Shown here: piece by piece, positions 17,287-25,187 of the stretch
How positions within the stretch are numbered: the stretch's first letter is position 1
Layout of the letters: every line of letters starts with the position of its first letter
Assembly (NCBI GenBank): GCA_947493285.1
Contig: CANLQH010000008.1
Span: 16,758 to 80,757, forward strand
Length of the DNA stretch: 64,000 bases
Direction of reading: 5' to 3'
Source of the DNA: an uncultured Tenacibaculum sp.
Lineage (GTDB): Bacteria > Bacteroidota > Bacteroidia > Flavobacteriales > Flavobacteriaceae
The notes under the pieces: model-generated
The model's database searches: none
Told to the model about the DNA's origin: nothing
Seen by the model: the letters and a program-made list of their open reading frames with translations, nothing else
Program-made: the position numbers and the translations under genes

Positions 17287-18949
17287 GATTTTCAATATTT
17301 AAAATTCCTTGAGTTAATTTTATTGTTTTCGAACATTTAGCTTTCCATAATGGATTACTAGAAACAATTACAATTGACCAATTTTGCTTTTTATCGGTTA
17401 AATAATTAATAATTTCTTCTGCTTCATTTAAATCAAAATGCTCTAAAGGATCTTTTAGTATTAATAATTTTGGATTATGTACAATTGCTCTCGCTAATAC
17501 TATACGCTTAGAAATAGTATAAGATAATTGATGACTTTTTGGAATTAAAATAGTTTGCAAACCGTTAGGTTGTTCTTTTATAAAAGGTAGTAAGCCTAAA
17601 TTTTGAAGCACCTCGTTTAAATGCTTTCTAGAAATATTAGGGTTATTAAACGTAATGTTTTCAAGAATAGTTCCTTCAAAGGTTTGCTGCTCTGGTAAAA
17701 CTTGACCTACTTGACTTCTGTAAGCATTAGGCCAAATTCCTTTAATTGAAAAATCGTTAATATAAATAGAGCCTCTTGTAGGTACATCTATACCTGCTAT
17801 CAATTTTAAAAGAGTAGTTTTACCTGAGCCTGAAGCTCCTTTAAGTAAAATTCGATCTTTTTCTGATATAAGTAAATTAACATCATTTAATATTATTTTA
17901 CCATCAGAAGTTTTGTAATTTACTTTATCTAATTCTATTTTAAATTCGCCTTTAGTTTCAAAAGGATCAACTCCTTCTTGCAGTTCAATTTCTTTATCAA
18001 CAACTTGTCCTATTTTTTCAAGTGATGTTAATACATCATAAAATGTTTCTAAGACACTTATTAATTTTTCTACAGAGCTTATTACTAAAAGAATAATAAT
18101 TTCTGCTGCTACAAATTGTCCAATATTCATTTTTTGATTCAACACTAATAAGCCTCCAATAATTAAAAGTCCACCAGTTACTAAAACTTTAAATCCAATC
18201 ATTTGAATAAACTGCATAAACAATATTTTAAAATGATTTTCTCTAGCATTTAAATATTCTGTAGTCAACTCATCATTTCTATTCATTGCTAAAGAAGTAT
18301 TACCTGACAATTTAAAACTAATTAAAGAGCGTGCGATTTCTTGAATCCAGTGCGCTACTTTGTATTTACTTTTTGATTCTTTAAGACTTGTTTCTAATCC
18401 TTTTTTAGCAGTAAACTTAAAAACTATATATATTAATAATATCAGTAATATTCCATATATAATAAAGAATGGATGATAAAAGGATAATAGTATAATACCA
18501 AACAAAATTTGTAAAACCGCTGCTGGAAAATCGATTAATATTTTTGATAACCCTTTTTGTACAGTAAGCGTATCGAAAAATCGATTTGCAAGCTCTGGTG
18601 GATAATAATTAGTTAATTCACTATATTTAATTTTTGGAAATCTATACACAAACTCAAAAGAAGAACGCATAAATATTTTCTGTTGAATATTTTCTAAAAT
18701 TCTTATTTGCATAATTTGTAATCCTCCCTGAAAAGCAACTCCTAATGTTACTAAGATGACTAGCACAATCCAAGATGATGTAATTTGAGCACCTTGTAAT
18801 AAATTGATAATTGCTTGAATTCCTAAAGGAAGTGATAATGCTACCAAGCCTGCAAAAACTGCATAATAAAATATTTGTTTTATATCTCTTTTATCTAGTT
18901 GAAGCAACCCTACAAAACGCTTCCATGGAGACATCGTTTTTGTTGTCAT
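17279..18949 (-). CDS. ABC exporter (fused membrane and ATPase domains) with degenerate ATPase motifs, operon copy A
   Basis: A half-transporter of 556 residues: six predicted membrane helices (about 25-300) and an ATP-binding domain (335-550). Walker A (GASGSGKTT, 371-379) is intact. The other motifs are not: the Q-loop Gln is replaced in QVLPEQQTFEGTI, the signature is LSYTISKR instead of LSGGQ-like, Walker B reads LLILKDP (K499 where Asp is expected, D500 where Glu is expected), and the switch His is missing (VIVSSNP). No peptidase C39 domain is present. Copy B shares these changes, so they predate the duplication. With HlyD and TolC it forms a tripartite export system. Whether it hydrolyses ATP is open. 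Confidence 0.85.
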   Translation of the reverse strand: MTTKTMSPWKRFVGLLQLDKRDIKQIFYYAVFAGLVALSLPLGIQAIINLLQGAQITSSWIVLVILVTLGVAFQGGLQIMQIRILENIQQKIFMRSSFEFVYRFPKIKYSELTNYYPPELANRFFDTLTVQKGLSKILIDFPAAVLQILFGIILLSFYHPFFIIYGILLILLIYIVFKFTAKKGLETSLKESKSKYKVAHWIQEIARSLISFKLSGNTSLAMNRNDELTTEYLNARENHFKILFMQFIQMIGFKVLVTGGLLIIGGLLVLNQKMNIGQFVAAEIIILLVISSVEKLISVLETFYDVLTSLEKIGQVVDKEIELQEGVDPFETKGEFKIELDKVNYKTSDGKIILNDVNLLISEKDRILLKGASGSGKTTLLKLIAGIDVPTRGSIYINDFSIKGIWPNAYRSQVGQVLPEQQTFEGTILENITFNNPNISRKHLNEVLQNLGLLPFIKEQPNGLQTILIPKSHQLSYTISKRIVLARAIVHNPKLLILKDPLEHFDLNEAEEIINYLTDKKQNWSIVIVSSNPLWKAKCSKTIKLTQGILNIENHA

Positions 18950-19002
18950 ATTTCTTAAATTTAGACTGTTTTTTATCAGTACTTATCTTTCTAAATTGAA
19001 AA

Positions 19003-19023
19003 ATAAGTATGATTTTTACTTAT
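19003..19023 (-). promoter_or_regulatory. hairpin between the small gene and the ABC gene, copy A
   Basis: ATAAGTA (19003-19009) pairs with TACTTAT (19017-19023) around 7 nt, and on the minus strand it is followed by TTTTTCAATT. It lies in the 144-bp gap inside the operon and is kept in copy B at 36333-36353. It could act as a weak internal terminator or a processing site that sets the ratio of regulator to transporter. Confidence 0.4.
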
Positions 19024-19093
19024 ATGTTTTTTGAAAAAGGAGGTTATTTTAAAATGAATATTTAAAATAGACCTAATAGAAATAGATTGAAAA

Positions 19094-19423
19094 CTAAATG
19101 CTTTCTGGAGGTGGAATATGGATATCAAAACTAATATCCTGCAATAAATTTAATTTGTAAAAAATTAATATTTTTTCTGCTGAATTAATAATATCAAAGT
19201 GAGTAGTAAAAAAGTTATTTTTTTTTACTTCTTCTTCCTCTTCACTTTCTTGGTTTTCATCACTATTAGAACTATCTTCAACATCTAATTCAATAATCTC
19301 GCTACTTAATTCATCAACTAAGTTAATAGATGAAATTATTGGTTGCATTGCTAGTGAATAGAATACACAAACAAAGGAAATATACCTTAAAATGGATAAT
19401 ATGTTGGTGTATTTCTTAATCAT
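19094..19423 (-). CDS. small membrane-anchored acidic protein, operon copy A
   Basis: The 109-residue protein has one hydrophobic segment (about 8-32, ILRYISFVCVFYSLAMQPII) that can serve as a signal anchor. A very acidic stretch follows (about 45-68, ending SEEEEE), then a short C-terminal part ending HIPPPESI. I do not recognise the family. It is translationally coupled to tetR (the TAA stop shares its last A with the ATG) and stays in both operon copies, which suggests a part in sensing or assembly of the exporter. Confidence 0.6.
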   Translation of the reverse strand: MIKKYTNILSILRYISFVCVFYSLAMQPIISSINLVDELSSEIIELDVEDSSNSDENQESEEEEEVKKNNFFTTHFDIINSAEKILIFYKLNLLQDISFDIHIPPPESI

Positions 19424-20082
19424 TAATAAATAGTTTTAAAAACCATATGGGTGTAAAAGGCAACAATATTATTCTTTCCTTCTTCAAAATCTGTTAAAGA
19501 TGGTAAGTGTTTAGAAAAATATCTCTGCTGATGTGCACCTTCTATCACTGTTGAAATTAACATTTTAGGATATTTAAAAGTAGGATTAACTTCTATCACT
19601 ATGTCGCTTACGCGTTTTACAACTTGTTTGTAGGTTTTATAATACCCTTTTTCGTTTTCTAAATCTATATCTTTGGTATGATATGCTTTAGATGATTCAG
19701 ATATAATAATTTTACTTAACAATACTTCATTAATAAATGAAAAGGAATTATCTTCTTTTACTTCTTGAGTTAACAATTCTATAGAGCTCATTAGCCTTTT
19801 TGTAGCAGAAGGAACATTTAATGTAGCAATAATCAATTTATATTCAACCCAACTCCAATACCAATTAATAAGATAAACTAATAATGCATGTTTACTTTTA
19901 AAATAACGATAAATAGAACTTTCGTTTGAACCAATTTTTACACCTAGTTTCTTAAATGTATAGCTTTCAAATCCCAAGTCGTTTATCATTTCTATACTAG
20001 CAGAAACAATCCTCATCCCCAGATCAGATGATTCTGGATTTTTAGTGTAAAACTTAGCGTCTATTTTTATATGTAACTGCAA
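19423..20082 (-). CDS. TetR-family repressor of the efflux operon, copy A
   Basis: The 219-residue protein has a TetR HTH (about 23-70: RIVSASIEMINDLGFESY, then TFKKLGVKIGSNESSIYRYF) and a helical ligand-binding part. It is the first gene of the operon. The longest frame starts at TTG (20080-20082), only about 15 nt from the inferred transcription start. The first ATG is at codon 23, directly at helix 1, and since codons 1-22 are identical in both copies the TTG start is more likely. A 17-bp palindrome inside its own promoter is the expected operator. About 5 residues differ from copy B. The effector is unknown. Confidence 0.82.
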   Translation of the reverse strand: MQLHIKIDAKFYTKNPESSDLGMRIVSASIEMINDLGFESYTFKKLGVKIGSNESSIYRYFKSKHALLVYLINWYWSWVEYKLIIATLNVPSATKRLMSSIELLTQEVKEDNSFSFINEVLLSKIIISESSKAYHTKDIDLENEKGYYKTYKQVVKRVSDIVIEVNPTFKYPKMLISTVIEGAHQQRYFSKHLPSLTDFEEGKNNIVAFYTHMVFKTIY

Positions 20083-20102
20083 ATATTAATTGTTTAGCTA
20101 CG

Positions 20103-20133
20103 CAAATATAATAGTATTACTATTAACATGCAA
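20103..20133 (-). promoter_or_regulatory. efflux operon A promoter with embedded 17-bp palindromic operator
   Basis: On the minus strand TTG (20131-20133) and TATATTTG (20103-20110) are 20 bp apart and fit the Bacteroidota -33/-7 pattern. Between and overlapping them lies the perfect palindrome TAATAGTATTACTATTA (20109-20125), suited to a TetR dimer. The same arrangement is intact in copy B. Confidence 0.7.
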
Positions 20134-20184
20134 CGGTTTTACTTTATATAATTATAAATCTTTATGAAAAGTATACATTAAAAG

Positions 20185-20330
20185 TTAACAAAAGCAAACA
20201 AAATCTTCCACCTTTACTCCACCTCACACTGCTACACGCATTGATTTTACTAAGGTTTTCACTTTCTGTATCGGCAAATAGATTTTGTTTTCCTTTAGCT
20301 TCCTTTAGTAGTACTTTGTTTTCTTTTTAT
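20185..20330 (+). repeat. interspersed repeat, copy 3 of 7 (right edge of efflux operon A)
   Basis: It opens GTTAACAAAAGCAAACAAAA, has the CCACCTTTACTCCACCTC block and the CTGTATCGGCAAATAGAT core, and ends TACTTTGTTTTC. It differs from the others by ATTTTGTTTTCC where most read ATTTTCTTTCC, a length change that would shift any reading frame. The DNA on its left (5' region of tetR) is shared with copy 6; the DNA on its right is not. Confidence 0.85.
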
Positions 20331-20375
20331 TTATAAAACATCTAAGAAGGTTAAGTTAATGTCATGAATTTCTAT

Positions 20376-21050
20376 TTAAGTAATTGGTCCAAACTTAGCA
20401 TATTCTTTTTCTTTTTCAATAGCCCAAATGGCGTTACCATAATCAAAATGCCAATATTCTTTTACATCACAAACAAAATCTTCACTTTCAAATAAACCAA
20501 TAAGTAATGCTCTATTTATTTTAGCTTCTGCGTTAATCTCTGGGTGGTATGGATAACACATTTTTGATAATTCTATTTTTAATCCTTTGTTAGTGCCAAA
20601 ATCTAATACATTATCGTTATCAACATCATAAATTAAAGCGTCTACAGCACCACCTGTAGCATGCATTGATTCTCTGGGAAAAGCAATAAAATAACTAACA
20701 ATCTCTCTAACCTCCTCAAAAGTTTTTTCTGGATGTTGTTTCTGAAAAAAATTAAAATTTGCATCCCATAATAATTTCTGGTGATCGATAGACCTCCATG
20801 CTGAACGTATAATCAATATTTTATTTAGAGCATCTAACCTCCTACTTATTCGTCCAATTTTTTCTAGAATATCTTCTCTAACTAGATATGTATAATTTGG
20901 AAAAATAGAAGGTTCAAAAATCAAATTAAAATCTGTTTTCATTAAACTTATTAAAGGTGATTGGCTATCTCTAATCCAAATAGAAGGAGCTAAAAATTTA
21001 TTTCTTTTATCTTTTGCTTCTACTGCTTCACAATATGTTTTAACATTCAT
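20376..21050 (-). CDS. D-alanyl-D-alanine dipeptidase (peptidase M15D, VanX/DdpX type)
   Basis: Zinc dipeptidase family that splits D-Ala-D-Ala. The 224-residue protein shows the M15 zinc motif SMHATGGAVDALIYD (SxHxxGxxxD) near 128-142 and the catalytic EYWHFDYGN (ExWH) near 197-205. No signal peptide is seen, which fits a cytoplasmic VanX-like enzyme rather than a wall carboxypeptidase. Its ATG directly follows the racemase stop codon (TAAATG), so it is the last gene of the DUF1611-racemase-dipeptidase operon. Recycling of D-amino-acid dipeptides is the likely role; glycopeptide resistance is not supported because no vanA/vanH-like gene is nearby. Confidence 0.8.
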   Translation of the reverse strand: MNVKTYCEAVEAKDKRNKFLAPSIWIRDSQSPLISLMKTDFNLIFEPSIFPNYTYLVREDILEKIGRISRRLDALNKILIIRSAWRSIDHQKLLWDANFNFFQKQHPEKTFEEVREIVSYFIAFPRESMHATGGAVDALIYDVDNDNVLDFGTNKGLKIELSKMCYPYHPEINAEAKINRALLIGLFESEDFVCDVKEYWHFDYGNAIWAIEKEKEYAKFGPIT

Positions 21051-22112
21051 TTAATTGATTATATTTTTAGCTATATATGAAGAATTTAAAGCTCTTAGTA
21101 ATGCCTTATATTTTAAAGAAAACTCAACTGTATCTCCTACTTTTAAGTTTGATCTCGTATTATCAATCATAATATGATCACTACTTGCCCCTAAAATTGA
21201 TATGTCTTGTCTTGGTATAATTCCTGAAATAGCAACATCTTGTCTACCTATGGCAAGAATTCCTCTATTCATTTCTCCTTTATCTTTAAACTTTTTGATT
21301 TTACCATTGCCATTTTGATATACTTTTCCATAAGGCTTAGAGGGTTTAATTTTTGCCTCAATTATTTCTGTTATTAATGTAAAAGCATCTGTATAAAGAT
21401 TTGGAATTGCTTTTCTACAAAGTGTTTCTCTACCTAAAAATATAGATTCTCCTAAACGTAAATTATTAATTCTTCCTATATTCTTTGAAGATTTAAACCA
21501 ATTATAATTTGAAGAATTTCCTCCAGAAACGATTGTTAAGCTAATTTTAAATTTATTCTCTAAACGAATAGCTAAAGATGAGAGTTCGTTCATCTTGTTT
21601 ACATCTGGACTTATTCCTCCATAGCAAGCAAAATTACTTCCTATTCCTATAAAATTAATTCCTTTTAATTCTAAGATTTCTTTAACTGTATTATCTATGT
21701 CAATAGGCATAATTCCTTCTCGCAAATCCCCCAATTCAACCATAAGAATTACTTTATGAATAGTGTGACGTATTAAGGCACACTTTGAAAGCTCTTTTAG
21801 AATTTTTAATTCAGAATTTAAACTAATATCTGCATAAGCAACAACTTCTTCTATTTGACTTAAAGATGGTGTTCTAAGTAATAAATATTGTGCTTTAACC
21901 CCATCTTTAATCATTCTCTTAATATTATCAATTCGAGAATCTGCTAGAATTTGAATACCGTTATCTACTAAAACAGCTGCTATTTTAGGGTTGCCTCCAA
22001 TAAGTTTTGTTACTCCTGTTATTTCAATTCCTTTGGCTCCGTATAACTTTTTTAATTGTTGAATATTGTGAGTAATTTTTCGAATATCAATATCTATCCT
22101 TGGAGTTCTCAA
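21051..22112 (-). CDS. PLP-dependent amino-acid racemase (alanine/ornithine racemase-like)
   Basis: The 353-residue protein has an alanine-racemase-type N-terminal PLP barrel: TPRIDIDIRKITHNIQQL, then GVTKLIGGNP with the candidate PLP lysine in VTKL near residue 36, and LRLGESIFLGRE late in the barrel. It starts at TTG whose last bases overlap the DUF1611 stop (TTGA). The match of the N-terminus to the family supports that start. The substrate may be alanine, ornithine or glutamate. Placement between a DUF1611 protein and a D-Ala-D-Ala dipeptidase points to D-amino-acid metabolism. Confidence 0.78.
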   Translation of the reverse strand: MRTPRIDIDIRKITHNIQQLKKLYGAKGIEITGVTKLIGGNPKIAAVLVDNGIQILADSRIDNIKRMIKDGVKAQYLLLRTPSLSQIEEVVAYADISLNSELKILKELSKCALIRHTIHKVILMVELGDLREGIMPIDIDNTVKEILELKGINFIGIGSNFACYGGISPDVNKMNELSSLAIRLENKFKISLTIVSGGNSSNYNWFKSSKNIGRINNLRLGESIFLGRETLCRKAIPNLYTDAFTLITEIIEAKIKPSKPYGKVYQNGNGKIKKFKDKGEMNRGILAIGRQDVAISGIIPRQDISILGASSDHIMIDNTRSNLKVGDTVEFSLKYKALLRALNSSYIAKNIIN

Positions 22113-23188
22113 ACCAAGGCTAAATCTTTTTTTAAGTTTGGGAATTTTTTGGTTAATGCAGTAACTAATTTATCACATCCATACATTAAAGCATCTGTTG
22201 TAGGAAGGTCATATTCTAGTTCATACCCTTTAATAACTTTTTGAACCTCTGTATCTATCATATGCTCATGATTAATAGTAATAGCAATAACTTCTGTTTG
22301 AGAAAACACTTCAATCATTTCTATTTCACCTTCTAATCCTAACATTGGTATTTTTGGAAAGTCACAATAGTTTTTTCGTTTTGGCGGGTGTTGAATAATG
22401 ATTGCATCTGGCATCGATCCACGTATAATAGCACTTGAAGAAGTAAATGCTGGATGACTCAAAGCTCCTTGTCCTTCAACAATAATAATATCTGGTTTAT
22501 CTTTTCGGCATGCATTTAAAATAGCGTTTTCTACTTCACCAGATGCAAAACCAGATGTTAAAACATCAACTGCTATTCCATATTTTGATCCTTGTAATAA
22601 ACCTGTTTGTCCAGTAGTTATAAATGATGCTTTAATTCCTTCTTTATTTAAAGCTTTTACTAAAAGTAAGGCTGATGTTCGTTTACCTACTGCGCAATCT
22701 GTTCCCATTACGATAACAACTGGAACCTTAACTTCTTTTACCTCACCCGTGAAATTATGAAGTTTTTCTCGTCTTGGTGGCTTCCTTACATCTTGAATAG
22801 TAACTCTGTGTTTAATTGCCAAGTTTGCAAATACAGCATTGTCATTTAAAAATTCAGGTAAACCATTAACAATGTTCATCCCTCTTTTAATAGCTGATAA
22901 TATTATTTCTTTTTGAGAAGTATCTAAAAAAGAAGTGAGAGGAGCAATACCATAGATAAAATATCTAGGAACACGATCTAATATATTTAGTGCATTCTCT
23001 ATATTCTTAAAAATCGGAATTTCATTTCTTATACCGTCAAGACATTCACCTGCATCTTGTCCTGCTTTAGAGCTATCAATAACTCCTACAATATTATACC
23101 TATCTGATTGACGAACTAAACCATTAGCTACTTTCCCATCTACCTTACCAAATTCATTCTCACAATAAACTAATGCATCTACTTTCAT
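22109..23188 (-). CDS. DUF1611 family P-loop protein (DgcN-like)
   Basis: The 359-residue protein has an N-terminal Rossmann-like domain (VVGVIDSSKAGQDAGE-like, about 30-50) and a C-terminal P-loop domain (GTDCAVGKRTSA near 166, EGQGALSHPAF near 250), the DUF1611 architecture. Relatives named DgcN have been linked to N-acetylation of D-glutamate together with a partner that epimerises it; here the partner is an alanine-racemase-like enzyme. It is the first gene of the three-gene operon and overlaps the racemase by 4 bp. Its exact reaction is inferred from family only. Confidence 0.72.
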   Translation of the reverse strand: MKVDALVYCENEFGKVDGKVANGLVRQSDRYNIVGVIDSSKAGQDAGECLDGIRNEIPIFKNIENALNILDRVPRYFIYGIAPLTSFLDTSQKEIILSAIKRGMNIVNGLPEFLNDNAVFANLAIKHRVTIQDVRKPPRREKLHNFTGEVKEVKVPVVIVMGTDCAVGKRTSALLLVKALNKEGIKASFITTGQTGLLQGSKYGIAVDVLTSGFASGEVENAILNACRKDKPDIIIVEGQGALSHPAFTSSSAIIRGSMPDAIIIQHPPKRKNYCDFPKIPMLGLEGEIEMIEVFSQTEVIAITINHEHMIDTEVQKVIKGYELEYDLPTTDALMYGCDKLVTALTKKFPNLKKDLALV

Positions 23189-23217
23189 TATACTTTGGTT
23201 TTTAACTCATTATTAAA

Positions 23218-23385
23218 CTATTCATATGGTTTTAATTCTCTTTCAAAATAAACTAACTCTTTTCCCAATGGATCATTTTTTATTGTACAATAGTAAATGT
23301 TTCGCGCATATATTCTTATTTCTAATAGTATATGTGGTTTTACTATTGCAAAAACAATATCTCCTATTTTATATTTATTTTTCAT
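23218..23385 (-). CDS. small conserved protein of 55 residues
   Basis: ATG at 23383-23385 to TAG at 23218-23220. The translation reads MKNKYKIGDIVFAIVKPHIL, then RIYARNIYYCTIKNDP and KELVYFERELKPYE. A KIGDIV start and an ELVYFEREL end are, as far as I recall, common to small proteins of Flavobacteriaceae. It is probably a small SH3-like barrel of unknown role. It lies 29 bp upstream of the DUF1611 gene on the same strand and could be co-transcribed with it. Confidence 0.6.
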   Translation of the reverse strand: MKNKYKIGDIVFAIVKPHILLEIRIYARNIYYCTIKNDPLGKELVYFERELKPYE

Positions 23386-23412
23386 ATTATTTTTTTGATA
23401 AAAAATTAACTT

Positions 23413-23529
23413 TTATTCTGCTCTACTTTTTAAATTTCTTTTTGCAATTTTAGCTGCTTTCTTTTCTTTTGGTGTTCTTGAAGGAGGTGTTTTCCCTGAT
23501 TTTTGCTTTACTTGCTTCTCTTTGGACAT
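23413..23529 (-). CDS. small basic protein of 38 residues
   Basis: ATG at 23527-23529 to TAA. The translation is MSKEKQVKQKSGKTPPSRTP, then KEKKAAKIAKRNLKSRAE. It is very lysine-rich, a composition known for small nucleic-acid-associated proteins. It overlaps out of frame with the 63-codon frame at 23450-23641, so at most one of them may be real, or they form an overlapping pair. Function unknown. Confidence 0.45.
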   Translation of the reverse strand: MSKEKQVKQKSGKTPPSRTPKEKKAAKIAKRNLKSRAE

Positions 23530-23641
23530 TTGGATTGTTTTTATGTTTTAATATTAAGTTTTGAATTCTTGTTTCATAAAAAAGAACTAATCTCTCAAGT
23601 GATCTTTTACTTAAGTTACTGTTCTTCGGGATTTCATTCAT
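23450..23641 (-). CDS. possible small protein of 63 residues overlapping the 38-residue frame
   Basis: The N-terminal half (SKRSLERLVLFYETRIQNLI) looks like a genuine amphipathic helix. The C-terminal part lies in the overlap with the 38-codon frame and is just basic. The frame starts with ATG (MNEIPKNSN) after an AT-rich leader. I cannot decide between the two frames without comparative data. Confidence 0.4.
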   Translation of the reverse strand: MNEIPKNSNLSKRSLERLVLFYETRIQNLILKHKNNPNVQREASKAKIRENTSFKNTKRKESS

Positions 23642-23746
23642 AGTAAATTATTTATTTGAATAGTTCCTTAAAAATATTGCATCATACAAAGGTCAAGAAA
23701 AGTTACATTAGCTTTATTACATAAGTTTATTTAATAGTTACATATA

Positions 23747-24307
23747 TCATAGGTTTTCTAAATTCTTTTTTCGCTTCATTTGCATTTTTTTATAAAAAGA
23801 AGGAGAAAGGCCTGTTAATTTTTTAAATTGATTTGACAAGTGTGCTGCACTACTATAATGTAGTTTATTTGCTATTTCACTTATATTTAATTCATCATAC
23901 AATAACAATTCTTTTATTTTTTCTATTTTATGATTAATTATATAGTGCTGTATTGTAATTCCTTTTACTTCAGAAAAAGTATTAGCTAAATATGTATAAT
24001 CATAACCTAGTTTATCACTTATATAACCTGAATAGTTAATTTTTGGAATTTCTTCAGAATGATGAATCATATTAATAATTACAACCTTTATCTTTTCTAT
24101 TAAAATACTTCGCTTATCATCCAACAGTTCCAATCCCCGCTTTAATAATTTCTTTTTTAATTGAATACGTTTTTCCTCTGAGATATTTTCTAAAACCTCA
24201 ACCATCCCAAGCTCTACTACAAAATAATTTAAACCTATTTTCTTTAGCTCTTTCTCTACTTGCATTTTACAACGCATGCTTACCATATACTTTATATATA
24301 ATCTCAT
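23747..24307 (-). CDS. short AraC-type HTH regulator
   Basis: The 186-residue protein has a C-terminal AraC double HTH (about 95-180: GYDYTYLANTFSEVKGITIQ, then NISEIANKLHYSSAAHLSNQ and FKKLTGLSPSFYKK). The N-terminal 85 residues (YIKYMVSMRCKMQVEKELKK) form no cupin; this short architecture is frequent in Flavobacteriia and may sense a thiol or metal through its conserved Cys or act without ligand. It is flanked by small genes and diverges from the gene at 24515. Target unknown. Confidence 0.82.
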   Translation of the reverse strand: MRLYIKYMVSMRCKMQVEKELKKIGLNYFVVELGMVEVLENISEEKRIQLKKKLLKRGLELLDDKRSILIEKIKVVIINMIHHSEEIPKINYSGYISDKLGYDYTYLANTFSEVKGITIQHYIINHKIEKIKELLLYDELNISEIANKLHYSSAAHLSNQFKKLTGLSPSFYKKMQMKRKKNLENL

Positions 24308-24514
24308 TTTTTTATTTTAAAAAACATGTTCAACTTCAGGAAAATTAAAGTCTTATTGTTCTATTTTACATATTAATAGATTTATAAGATAGTTAAAAAC
24401 TACTTACTCCTCTTTTAAAACAATTAATTATTAACCAATTAACTAACCTACAAACAATTACAATAATAGAAGTACTATCTTAGTGGGATTATTAATATTC
24501 AAACAAATATTATC

Positions 24515-24832
24515 ATGTGGATGTATAACAAATATACTTTAGGAGATATAGTAACGCATAATAATTTTATAGATTTAGATTTCCAAGTACTCAATATTCT
24601 AAAAACTGAACCTGATACCAGAGGAAGATATTTCTATCATTGTGTATTAGTAGATGGATATCCAGAAAAATTAGGCGAAGAGTATAAATATTATGAACCT
24701 AATTTATCTCTTATAAGAAAAGGTACTCAAGAAGAATTAGAAATTCTTTTGAACACATCAATTTTTAACGAAGACTATGAAGTTTCTCAAAAATTAAAAA
24801 GTATTATAGATAAATTTAATCCTTTTCTATAG
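24515..24832 (+). CDS. hypothetical protein with UVR-like C-terminal helix
   Basis: The 105-residue protein starts with MWMYNKYTLGDIVTHNNFID, then a beta-rich segment. It ends with FNEDYEVSQKLKSIIDKF, which resembles the UVR motif of UvrB/UvrC-like and ClpX/McsA-like proteins (a protein-interaction helical hairpin). No signal peptide. It is a monocistronic rightward gene between two leftward blocks. The role is unknown and the UVR likeness is by eye. Confidence 0.5.
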   Translation: MWMYNKYTLGDIVTHNNFIDLDFQVLNILKTEPDTRGRYFYHCVLVDGYPEKLGEEYKYYEPNLSLIRKGTQEELEILLNTSIFNEDYEVSQKLKSIIDKFNPFL

Positions 24833-24879
24833 TTTCTAATCAACTACTTAATGCTAGAGATTTTAGTTATAAATAACGA

Positions 24880-25009
24880 CTAAAAGAAAGAAAAATCTTC
24901 CACCTTTTCTCCACCTCAAATAGCTGTATATACTTATTTTACTAAGGCTTTTACTTTCTGTATCGGCAAATAGATTTTCTTTCCTTTAGTAGTACTTTGT
25001 TTTCTTTTA
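24880..25009 (+). repeat. interspersed repeat, copy 4 of 7
   Basis: The copy runs from AAAAGAAAGAAAAATCTTCC through CACCTTTTCTCCACCTC and the CTGTATCGGCAAATAGAT core to CTTTAGTAGTACTTTG. It lies in the 355-bp gap between the convergent genes at 24515 and 25188; the rest of the gap holds a hairpin (25133-25173) and otherwise nothing recognisable. Confidence 0.85.
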
Positions 25010-25132
25010 TCTGAAGAAGGAAAACAAACGAAAGAACTTTAATAATAAAATTAATACAAAATAGTATAAGAAAGTAGTAAGAAAAGAAAGATATATTTTA
25101 AAACTTACAAAGTTTATGGGATACTGCCTATT

Positions 25133-25177
25133 AAGAATTACTTTCCAACTTTTTATTAGAAAGTAATTCTTTTTAAT
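25133..25177 (+). terminator. intrinsic terminator, strongest for rightward transcription
   Basis: AAGAATTACTTTC (25133-25145) pairs perfectly with GAAAGTAATTCTT (25159-25171) around 13 nt. On the plus strand it runs into TTTTTAATATA; on the minus strand the tail is poorer in T. It would stop read-through from 24515-24832 after the repeat, and may also serve the polyamine operon. Confidence 0.6.
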
Positions 25178-25187
25178 ATAAAACAGA

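Noticed and set aside
18811..18999. Plus-strand 62-codon frame conserved in both efflux operons
   Set aside because: It is antisense to the start of the ABC gene and is conserved only because that gene is.
14515..20082. Efflux operons as type I secretion systems for RTX or bacteriocin export
   Set aside because: No peptidase C39 domain, no double-glycine leader peptide and no RTX protein gene were found nearby.
20376..21050. Glycopeptide (vancomycin) resistance locus
   Set aside because: The dipeptidase resembles VanX, but no D-Ala-D-Lac ligase, VanH or VanRS gene accompanies it, and outer-membrane bacteria are naturally shielded from the drug.
23226..23453. Plus-strand 75-codon hydrophobic frame
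   Set aside because: It is the shadow of the minus-strand 55-codon gene at 23218-23385, and the hydrophobicity follows from AT-rich antisense DNA.
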